Source: Adineta vaga
Taxonomy: Eukaryota > Rotifera
Length of the DNA: 64,000 bases
NCBI GenBank assembly: GCA_021613535.1
Contig: CP075495.1
Location: 9,114,001-9,178,000 of the forward strand
Reading direction: 5' to 3'
The notes beneath the pieces were generated by a model that was given only the letters and a program-made list of their open reading frames with translations, was not told the DNA's origin and did no database searches. The position numbers were made by a program, and so were the translations under genes. Below, piece after piece: positions 53,870 to 64,000 of the stretch; the first letter of the stretch is position 1, and every line of letters starts with the position of its first letter.

Positions 53870-56800
53870 TCAAAGTAATTCACATGCTCTGCTATGTGAT
53901 TGTCGTTGCACAGATTTCATTGGTTCTCGTGGATCACTACCATTTTCTTTGGATTTTATTGATTGATCATGACTCAATTTGATTTTTGATAATAAATTGT
54001 GTTGAGATTGTAATGTAAGATTATCATCATCGTTTGCTTCTGGTAATTCGATTGATTTCGATATATTAGCAGGTAATGATCGATTAAAACCATTTTCTTT
54101 CGGTCCAGCCGGTACATGATTTGGTATTTCAGTAGGTTTGGTAGTTACAGTTTGTTTTACTCCAGCAGCTTCAGCTTCATGTCGGCTGATTTCTTGAAGA
54201 ATAGTATGAAATGATCGAGATTGAATGTTACCCGAACGGTCTTTTTTATATAAAACAAAATAGGTTGTCATTGGCATAGTACCATTCAATGTTAAATTTG
54301 GACATTCTTGAGTTTCGTATATTTTTGGATCAAGTAATCGATGTGTTGCATCTGTTATATGAATTTGTAATGTCTAAAATACAAAAGTTCATGTTAACCG
54401 AAAAATCCTATCGAAAGTATTTAACAGTTACTTTTACGACTCAAAACGATCTCACTGAGTTATTCTTCTCTGATTCATTCTTACTACGAATTACAAATAA
54501 ATATCTGACAGTTATTCGATAAAATTTCTAACTTTTTTTATGCTAAATTTTTGTCCCTTCACTGCATTTTTCTCTTTGAGTATGTATCTTTATATACTTG
54601 TCTATTATTTCTACATCATACATACTTTACTAGTTTGTTCCATTTTATTAGCAGTTGTTACTGTATCACCAAAAAGACAATAACGTGGCATTTTGATTCC
54701 AGCAATTCCAGCAACAACTGGACCACTATGACAACCTAATCAAATGATATTTTGTTCATTTTCTGTGCATTCAAGTAATCAATGAAATTAACATACCGAT
54801 ACGAATTTTAAGTTTTTCATTATTTGTTGGATTTGTCACAGTAATTATAGAATCCAACATGTCAAATGCCATGTCAATAATTTCAGCCGCATGATTACGA
54901 GCACCTAAAGAAAAGTAAGATAAAATTCAATTTCTAGAAAAATGAAAGTAAACTCTAACTTACGTTCTGGTAAACCACTTACTAACATGTAAGCATCACC
55001 AATAGTTTCGACTTTATAACAGTTATGAGTTTCCAGACATTTATCAAATTTAGTATACATTTCATTAAGAATAGAAACAACTTCCATTGGTGTAAGTGAT
55101 GCACATATGGATGTAAAACCAACAACATCACTGAACAATATTGTACAACTTTCAAATGTCTAAAATAAATTGTGTGACAAATAAGTAACTAATAAACAAC
55201 AAAATGTTAAAAAAGCAAATGTTCGATTGGCTAATCTATATGCACTATTCAATAGCATCCTATAGATACCGCTTGTATGTGTTATCATTCTTCTATTTTA
55301 ACAGGAATAGTTAAAAACAATGATATAGAGTAGTTTTAATTGATTTTCTTGAGAAAAATAGTTTTCTTACTTCACAAAGATTAACTGCCTTTTCTCCGCT
55401 TCGTAATCGATCAGCAATTTTCTTTGGTATCATTTGATATAGAAGTACATCAGTTTTTTTCATTTCGGTATCCAATTTTTTCATACTTTCTTCTAATGCT
55501 TTACTCTTTTGTCGTTCCTAAATGAAATTAAATCAAAGATTATTTCAAATACAAACGATCTTTTCTTGAATTACTTGATCAAGTGCTAGATTTAGTTCTG
55601 CACTTTGTTGTGTACCTGCTAAAACTAAATCTCGACTTGAATCATGCATGGAAAGATCATTAATGAATAAACCGGTATTGAACATAACATCGAGATTTTC
55701 CAAACTAAAAGAAATCGAATCATGCAATTAACTTGTCAAGATCTATTTCAATTGAATTACACAGGTGTAGCTAAATAGATAATAGCTTTCCATTCGTATA
55801 CATATAACATCTGACCTCGAAGACGTAAATATTCTTCTTGAACTTCTTGTTGTGGTGGTACGGTTAAAAGCATATCTGAAAATTCAAAAATAGATCGATA
55901 TGAAACGGAAAAAAAGAACAGAATTTGGTTTTTCTATTGATACCAGTATAACTATGATCACCAGTGCCATTTATTGTTATTTCATTTTCACCTGATGATT
56001 TACGTAATGGTTCAATTGTTGAAAATTCAAAAACATTATTTGAATGTAATACAATTTGAGACCAATTTAAAGTAATAATCGGTCTGAAAATACAATTTTC
56101 ATAGTTTAGAGAATAATATATCTACAAATTCTTTATTGTTAATTTACCGGACAAGATTGAATATATCTCGAAGTAATTCTCCAACAATATTTGGAAATAA
56201 TTGTGTCAATGAATCTCCTGCTGAAATAATCTCTAATGATTCTGATATAACCATATGAAATGGAAATAATTCGAAGAAAATATGACAATCAATATTTAAA
56301 TCAAGTTCATTTGAATCTTTCTCCGGTACGCTCTGTTTGATAAAAGCAGTATTTTCAAATTTAAGTTCAAATATTACATGTGTCACATCAAGCTCTTCAT
56401 GTTCACTAACAACTGCAATTTGAACATCAGTATTATAAAAACGACGACCAACCTTAAATCAAAAGAAAGTTCGTTTTAAAACAAAAATCGATACAAAATT
56501 TCGTTAAATCTATCTGGTGTACATATGTATGAATTTTTTCTCCCATGGCTTATTTAAGAACTCTACTGCATCGGAGTACTTCCTGACTTGCATGTAATAA
56601 TTATTCTTTTTTTCAAAAAAAAACCCCGGAAATACGAATGTTTAATTACTGTTACATAAATAGCAATTTTCATCTCATTAGATCAAAATCATACTTCAGT
56701 TATTTGACCGACAACATAATGAACAAAACCTCGTCGACGACTACGATAATGAAGTGTAAGACCAGTTGCAGTTTCCTTTTCAACATAAAATGATGGTGGA

Positions 56801-57427
56801 CGCATTCGTGGATAAGTATAACGCATATATTCATGTAAATTATCTAAACCATTTAAAAAATCTCGCATATTATGTCCACTATAAATAAATACAAAAATAA
56901 CCAATTCTATAGGAGAAAAAATACTGTAACTTACAGAATTTTTAAGACACGATCATAACCATAGTTTGATATATAAGAAACAAATTCAACGCCAAAAATA
57001 TCCATAATATCGCTAACTGATTCATCTAAATAAACAAAATATTAAACTCGATACAATCTTTTACCTAAAATAGTAAGCATGCGTCTTCTCTTGAAACTTA
57101 TTATTCAAATTAATTATCTTTGACCTTGAATTTCTGTCATAATTCAGATTATTATTAATCAACTCTCGCATCCCTGTCTATATTAATCTTTCCCTGCAGA
57201 CATAGTTTTAAAAATAAATCATATCCAGTCATCTTATTAATGAAATACGTACTTGTTATTTCACTTAATATTTTAGCAATTCGTACAAATAATGTTTCAC
57301 CATATTGTTGAAAAGCTGAAAATGTATTAACTTCTAAATGAAGTATTGTTTTAATTTCATCCCATGTTTCTTGTCCATATCTTGCTCGAATAATTTCAAT
57401 TGCAGATTGCAATAGAAGTCCGTACAT
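53870..57427 (-). CDS. Atypical soluble guanylate cyclase, beta-type haem domain
   Basis: Twelve exons in phase: 57427-57253, 57025-56935, 56878-56695, 56452-56148, 56083-55944, 55875-55761, 55704-55575, 55517-55371, 55159-54964, 54904-54797, 54735-54626 and 54373-53870. Total 734 residues. H-NOX domain (1-185) begins [13 protein letters not shown]. The proximal His is His104 (NLDNLHEYM), and the haem-propionate Y-x-S-x-R motif is present (HYRSRRRG, 133-137). An H-NOXA/PAS-like region ([11 protein letters not shown]) and a helical linker follow. The cyclase domain (about 430-600) has metal Asp440 (FSDVVGFT) and Asp484 (ETIGDAYM), and GTP-selecting Glu480 and Cys550 (YCLFGDTV). The usual Asn...Arg pair is Thr557...Lys561 ([10 protein letters not shown]). 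A 130-residue polar C-terminal extension follows. The beta-like front, GDAYM and TPMEVV resemble the atypical O2/NO-sensing cyclases (Gyc-88E, GCY-31 type). It makes cGMP in the cytosol. Confidence 0.93.
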
Positions 57428-60400
57428 TTTAATATAATGTCACTGGATCATGTCTTTCGGATATAACTAGGTTGGTATGTGAACCTGAAAGAAAAAAATA
57501 TAGAAGATATGATACATAATTTATAGATGTAGAAGAAAAGGAAATCCTAGAAAATAAAAAAAACATTCATGAACATCATCAATGAGTTGATGAGTGGTAG
57601 GTTCCTAGTTGCCTTAATGTAGCACCTTCTTTCCAGTTTTTTTTCTTTTTCAATAATAAATTGTATTCTTTTATCTGACTCTTATGCGGATGTTCCCACA
57701 GGTTGAAGCCAGGGTTAGATATTTAGAGATAAAGTAAGAGCACGTTATACAAGCCAGAAATGAAGAGCGAAAAGAAAATTTTGAGATGTAGAAGAAAGTA
57801 AAATGATAGAAAGAGTCAAGCGTATGATAAATATATAATCAGCAACATAAATCTCATCTTAAAGAGAAAGAGAGAAATATAATAAGATATATGTCTTTGA
57901 CAAGAATATTTTTCTTTCTTTTTTCATCAACACACGTATTCAATGTCCTGTAATCTAAAGCTATGAACTACTTTTATATATCACCAAAATTCTCTTTACT
58001 TATTCATCAAGATAAACTAATTCATGACTAGTGAATGTATTAACGGAGAGAGAGAGAGGAGGAGAAAGAAGAAGAAGAAAACAGCGTCTACCTTCCGTTG
58101 TCAATAAGATAAAATATGTTTTAAAACGTAATAGAACAATCTAAATCTTTGAAATCTTACTTTGTCTATTTTTCTATTGCATGATCGAATGATAGATGAA
58201 ACATTTTTGACATAAAGATGATGCATGTCTATATTTATTGAAGACAAAACAAACTTGAACTAGTAGATGTACGTTATATGTGGAGGAGTAAATGCTGATT
58301 TATTCTTAGTAAAAAACATAAAATATTGTTGTCTTCGGAGAACAAAAATGATCTATAGAATTTCTGTATTATCGCCTTAAATGCTTGAAATAAGCATTCA
58401 TATGGGAGAATTTTGTTTTGTAGAATTTATAAATTGATAAGGAATCATATTAAAAGAAGGAATTGTCTGTCCTTCAAAGCTCATACTGCTTTCTCACATG
58501 CATAATCTAGACAAAGTTTTGTTTTAGAAGACTACATCATTCTATCAAGAATTTCTATGCGTTAATTCAAGTGAATTCGATGGGATAAAATAAATCTTTG
58601 ATAAATTTTATATTCTACGAATAAATTCTTGTATTTTCTTGCATGATATTATGATTCGACAGTATTATAGCATAATGATAGGTGACTTCATTTTTTGAGA
58701 TAGTTTTACAAAAGTTATAGTTGATGTAATAGAATATTTTCTCTTTTCTCCCTTTCTCCCTCTCTCTCTCATTTAAAACGAAGAATCAGTAAATAATTTT
58801 CATGGCATGAAAAATAACATCTATGTTTTACAGACAGATATAAATTGCGAAAAATTTTTATGCGACATAGTTCTAAACTATTTTTGACCTTATTGACAGT
58901 TGTTTACTGTGTTGGCATGTACTACAAATGGGAATCATGATTTTGTATTAAAGAAAGAATATGAAGGCTCACAAAATCAGCTGGAGATATAGTTTTATTA
59001 GATTCATTTGCTTCGTGCAATGTTATATAAATGGTATTCCAACAGTGAGTGACTGTTTTCTATGCTTATCACGAGTGAATATATTTAGCAATTCTCTTTT
59101 AAAATAGCAGGAACTCTCAGATATAATGTAAGCTCTTTTGATTAATTTCCTGCATTATGTTACTCACTGAATTATCTTTGTCTACTATATCAGGTGATAA
59201 TTAAGAAGGAAGAAGAGATCTCTATGATGCTTTTATTTGAGAAAATATACTCAGATTTTCATGTTCTATTACGACATAAAATAGTAAAATATTTAAAATA
59301 AGAGGACTTTTGAACACATCAAAAATCTATATCAAAACTCGAACAAATCCATTGCAATGATACTATAAAATGCTTCTTCTTACGAACAAAGTTAAATACT
59401 CAGTCATGTGTAATCCAGTGGCAATATTATATTTTTACATGTTTCCTGTATGAAAGTATAGGAACAAATGAGTTCAGATATATAAAAGTGCATATGTTGA
59501 AATCAAAAATCATATCTAAATGTTCTGATTATTAATTATTCAAACAAACCATTATTCGATAAAATAATATATTGATCTAAGGTGAACTATTTGAATACGA
59601 TTTCTTTTACGGTTATTTTAATAACAGTTGTCACATCAAATCTGTTTCATTTACACATATTAAAGTTCTATGAGTATAAAGTGTCATAGATTCGAGATAT
59701 TATAGGCACAAACGAAGACAATTATTTCTGTGTAAAACATTTTATTTCAATATCTAATTCAGAAATAATCATTGTGAATGAATAATACGTCATTCTACAT
59801 GAACTCAATGATGTTTATTTAAAAACTGAAAGATTGCTTGTATAATCTTTCGTACTTTTAGTTCAGATTTGATAATCGATATGAATTAGTGATCATGTAT
59901 AGAAATATAAAAATTAGCACTCAGTTATAATGTCTTCTTTTTATTTCTGAAAATTACCTATTAATATCATTTTTTTTTGGCAGATAGAGTTTGTCAAAAT
60001 GAATTAAGCAAGAAACTCTGTTTACCATTAATGTCTCTTCCAGTTGATTTATCTTATATTTTGAAATAACAGAACTTCACAATGTAATATGATAAAAATA
60101 GAGTTCTAAAATAGTAATATTTTAAGAGTGGAGACAACAAAGTTTATAGATTAACATAGTTCACTTTTGTTTCAACACGTTTATCAAAGTAAAGTCAAAA
60201 TGTCACTAAAATTAATGTCAACTAAAAAATGTCCTTAATTCAAGAGAATTACGCTTGAAGAATTTGTTCGAATCTTACATGAGTTTTTTATAAACATATG
60301 TGACAGTGCTGTAAAGGACCATATTGTATACTCTTCATTGTCTTTGTTCAATTGGATTCTGAAATAAAATACATGTCGCATCTGTTCGGTGCTTTCAGGT

Positions 60401-60827
60401 AATCATTTCATTCGGATAATTGATTGAGAACGAACATACGGGATCTTTTTTCCTTTGAACTATTTTCGTAATCCACATGCAATATAGACGTTTCGTCATG
60501 TTCTCTTTTATAAATTCATGAACAAGTCATTGTACAATGTTTTCCCGACAATGACATGCATAACGTGAATCAACACTTCTAACAGTAATCTGAACACTTT
60601 CAATCATTTTTAGAACGGCTTTCAGAGTAGAAAAAAACAAACATTGATAGTTCTATTTTCGTTGTTTCTTTCCGTATCGAGCTGCTAACTTTGAAAAGAT
60701 AAATCTACCATTGGCGCGAAATGATCCGTTCCTTGATTACTATATTTTTATTTTATCATAATAGAAAAAAGAAGAATTATTCGTTTGAAGCAATTCGAAA
60801 GTATTATTTCATGCGGTCTTTGTTTCT
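57428..60827. other. Gene-poor stretch of about 3.4 kb
   Basis: The longest gap in the window. It is AT-rich, with a (GA)n/(GAA)n patch at about 58047-58080 and (CT)n at about 58752-58770. I found no exon-like ORF, no terminal repeats and no RNA gene. The part next to 57427 is the presumed cyclase promoter. An intron-less ORF at 60721-60954 overlaps the next feature and looks like a shadow. Confidence 0.5.
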
Positions 60828-61247
60828 ATGGGAGCATGCGCCACTTATCTTAGACATAATAAACATCAAGAATCTCTACCTGCAAGCAAAACTGTTGAAT
60901 TCAATGATCTTCTCAATGATAAGCAAAATTCTTCTCATGTATATCAAACTGTAGCACGAATCATTCAAACAAAAAACGAGGACACTGCATGTCAAAAGCG
61001 AGAAGAGCTTCATACAGTTGCTTCATATAATAAAGATAGACAAAAGAAGCAGATCGGATCAAAAGAGCTTCAGATGAATGAGAGAATTTTGAACTGGATT
61101 AATGGAATCGATCTAGACTATCCATTAAGTCCACCAGAATCTATGCTCTCAGTTAATGTTAATACATTACATTACCGAGAGCAAGAATCGCCACGACGTA
61201 AAACAAATAACGAAGAAATAATTGAACAAAAATATCAAAATGAATGA
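60828..61247 (+). CDS. Unknown 139-residue protein with an acylation-type N-terminus
   Basis: Single open frame starting MGACATYLRH. Gly2 and Cys4 fit N-myristoylation plus palmitoylation of a membrane-anchored protein, if the ATG at 60828 is used. The remainder is polar, Lys/Glu/Gln-rich and probably helical or disordered, with an ILNWINGIDLDYPLSPPESM segment. No known domain. It lies directly upstream of the ADP-ribosyltransferase-like relic and may be its former 5' part, in which case it is a pseudogene fragment and not a gene. Confidence 0.35.
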   Translation: MGACATYLRHNKHQESLPASKTVEFNDLLNDKQNSSHVYQTVARIIQTKNEDTACQKREELHTVASYNKDRQKKQIGSKELQMNERILNWINGIDLDYPLSPPESMLSVNVNTLHYREQESPRRKTNNEEIIEQKYQNE

Positions 61248-61254
61248 CAATAAT

Positions 61255-61760
61255 TTAGCAACGATCTCATCGAAAGACTATCTCGAAATACTGACAAAAA
61301 CTTCGATCTATTGATAATATCATCTATAGCTTTATATCTATCGAGTCATGCATCAATTTTCTTCCTCAAATTAGTGATCAGAAGATTTTCTTAATTGAAT
61401 CCAGTGATATGAGTCAAACTGCAGCACCATTATGAGAAAAAAATTACGAAAGAATCAATAAAGGAATGATCTAAAATTAGAGAACTACATCTTTTTATGA
61501 TACTCCGAAAGAGGATATTACATGTCTTACCGTCTACCATGGACAAGGATTAGCGGAAATTGAATTTCATAATTCAACGCCATTCAAAGATGGATTATAA
61601 GAACCGATGGTATCAGCGCTATTACCATAATGAAGGCGAAATTCTTTTCTCTATGCACACAATCCTTCGTATTGATGATATCGAAAAAATAGTCTTTCAT
61701 CAACCCATTCAGATGTGGCTATATCTTACACTAAGATTGGTAAGCTTCACGATAAGATGA
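61255..61760 (+). pseudogene. Degraded ADP-ribosyltransferase-like (ART) gene relic
   Basis: Pieces of one protein family are readable in different frames, with stops between them. CINFLPQISDQKIFLIES (about 61349-61402) resembles the N-terminal module that precedes ART domains in rotifers. LTVYHGQGLAEIEF (about 61530-61571) matches the YRGQ-type ART strand with His in place of Arg. EGEILFSMHTILRI with a following DDIEKI (about 61640-61690) matches the E-x-E catalytic strand region. The spacing between pieces is shorter than a full domain, so material has been lost. Frame shifts, stops and an internal deletion make a working enzyme very unlikely. The family attribution comes from motif memory and needs a search. 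Confidence 0.6.
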
Positions 61761-62067
61761 CAGATTACTCCAAAGCAATGTTATTTTCAATCAGTCAATG
61801 CTTGCTGATTATCCTGGCTTGAAAGTTATTCGAAAACACATTGAATATTGAAAATGAATAGACAGATTACACGATTCGTAAACGTTATTAACACAATAGA
61901 AATCTATGTGATGTGTCTTTTCAGTAATGAAGGAAAAGAAAAAATTGTCAATTTCAACACGATCGATTTTCTTTTATCTTTTAACAAAACAGAAGCAAAA
62001 TATAAGAAAAAAATCAATCACAGAACTTCTGAAACGAAGTATTTATACACATGAAATGTATTTTGTT

Positions 62068-62865
<798 letters not shown>

Positions 62866-63006
62866 TTAGAGAAAAGAAAAATACAAATATGATCTCTTTT
62901 GATTTATTTTAAAAAGTAAGATTTAACATTGTTTTCATTTCTCTTAACATTAAATACTGAATTAATGAATTGGGTAAATCATTTTTAAGTGCAATTATAG
63001 ATTTAC

Positions 63007-64000
63007 TCAATGGACATGGAAGCATTTTTCGTATGCTAATCGTGCGATATCTTTTAATTGTCTTGGTTTTATTAAATAATATTCCATTTCATTCATAAAT
63101 TTTTCATAGTCAACAATTGCATCCATAAGACTCGTTTCATTTGTTGATTGTTCATGTTGATATTTTCGATTGATATAAGGAAATGCACATTGTAGTGGAC
63201 GACATGGTGCACCAGCATACAGAGCCATACGTGCATGATCATACAAAGCATAATGAACAGCTCGTGTCAAATAAGTATTACCAAAATTATTTTTCCAATC
63301 AAGTCGAGTACCTTCAATAATAAGTTCATGAGCTAAAATTTCAGTACATATCTCAATACGATTCTCCTAAATCAATCATTCAAAAACATACCAAGTGTTA
63401 AATTTCCACCATGATGCAATGTACACAATAATGGTGTTTCAAAACAATCATCTCGATGATTAATATTACAACCAAGTTGAATAACTTGACGAATTAATTG
63501 TAAAAGATTTTCTGTTGGATGTTCAACTGTTCGATCACAAATTAAATGAAGTAAATTTTTCCGATGTGTTGCTGTGATCACATTTACAAATGCACCTAAA
63601 AAATGATTTATTTCGAATTTTAACGTTTTATTTTTCATTCTATTACCATGATTTAATAAACATTGTAGAAAATCAAATTCACCATCGATCACTGTTAAAT
63701 GGATGAGACGCATATGATGAATATTATAAACATTCGGTGATGCACCGGATTGTAGAAGATATTGAAAAATTTGTTTTCTAGTCTAATTGAATATTGAAGA
63801 AAAAAAAGAAAAACAAATCGATAAGTATTTTGTTCGTCGACACATACCATGTGCGTACTTCAAATAAAAAAAGATTATCCTCCTTATTTTTACAAATCTG
63901 ATATGCTTCAAGTAATGGAATGATTGTATATGAACGAACAGAACAATTAACATCACAACCAAGTTCTACAAGTGTTCGAATAAATGCAAGATCACTACGA
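63007..64000 (-). CDS. Ankyrin-repeat / SOCS-box-like protein, 3' part, with a frame break
   Basis: The gene enters at the right edge. Exons 64000-63859, 63782-63647 and 63595-63392 are in phase; the 51-nt intron between the last two has no stop. The peptides carry ankyrin-type helices: LAFIRTLVELGCDVNC, IFQYLLQSGASPNVYN, FLQCLLNHG and LIRQVIQLGCNINHRDDC followed by FETPLL. The last part, from about 63367 to a TGA at 63007, continues with IEICTEIL, GTRLDWKNNFGNTYLTRAVH and a terminal PRQLKDIARLAYEKC that resembles a SOCS box (Elongin-binding helix). ASB proteins are cullin-5 substrate receptors. The junction at 63392-63367 does not work: a 25-nt GT...AG segment lies there, but removing it leaves the last part out of frame. 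It could be a pseudogene, an indel or a missed exon. Confidence 0.6.

Overview
The window is animal nuclear DNA. It is AT-rich, with mostly very short GT-AG introns (about 50-70 nt) and metazoan gene families: SRPK, CDC16/APC6, RBM24/38, PAN3, a Jupiter homolog, VGLL4, a polycystin-1-like receptor-channel, TMEM41B, soluble guanylate cyclase and METTL1. The density of short introns, several lineage-restricted small genes, and a relic that resembles the ADP-ribosyltransferase families expanded in rotifers make a bdelloid rotifer my best guess. That is inference; no database was searched. Exon boundaries were read by hand from splice signals and checked for phase. They add up to intact frames except where noted.

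Layout. 0-2.7 kb: the first exon of a gene leaving on the left (-) and a 145-codon orphan (+). 2.7-5.0 kb: LRRC74A-like leucine-rich-repeat protein (+). 7.0-8.0 kb: VGLL4-like TEAD cofactor (+) with an apparent 1-nt frame break. 8.6-10.9 kb: unknown low-complexity protein (-). 11.9-15.4 kb: SRPK (-), followed by a tiny basic protein gene (15.7-15.9 kb, -). 16.4-19.8 kb: CDC16 (+), convergent with GTF3C6 (-, 19.9-20.4 kb). 21.0-22.0 kb: unknown secreted protein (+). 23.8-26.2 kb: RBM24/38 (-). 28.3-29.3 kb: unknown Tyr/Pro-rich protein (-). 30.0-33.1 kb: PAN3 (-). 33.8-35.8 kb: Jupiter/JPT homolog (-).

37.2-51.2 kb (-) is one gene of 41 exons encoding a polycystin-1-like protein of about 3,660 residues: signal peptide, WSC, PKD-like repeats, REJ, GAIN/GPS, PLAT, about 11 membrane passes and a channel domain. 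It has one apparent frame break at about 44.63 kb. 52.5-53.5 kb: TMEM41B (-). 53.9-57.4 kb: an atypical soluble guanylate cyclase (-) with a beta-type haem domain and alpha-type residues at two catalytic positions. 57.4-60.8 kb has no recognisable gene. 60.8-61.8 kb: a small ORF with an acylation-type N-terminus, then an ADP-ribosyltransferase-like pseudogene (+). 62.1-62.9 kb: METTL1 (-). 63.0-64.0 kb: 3' part of an ankyrin/SOCS-box-like gene (-) with an unresolved frame break.

The genes are ordinary, unlinked functions: mRNA splicing and decay, cell cycle, TFIIIC, tRNA methylation, mechanosensing and NO/O2-cGMP signalling. I see no operon-like functional cluster. The closest same-strand spacing is the ankyrin gene to METTL1 (153 bp). 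No CRISPR, rRNA, tRNA or intact transposon was recognised.
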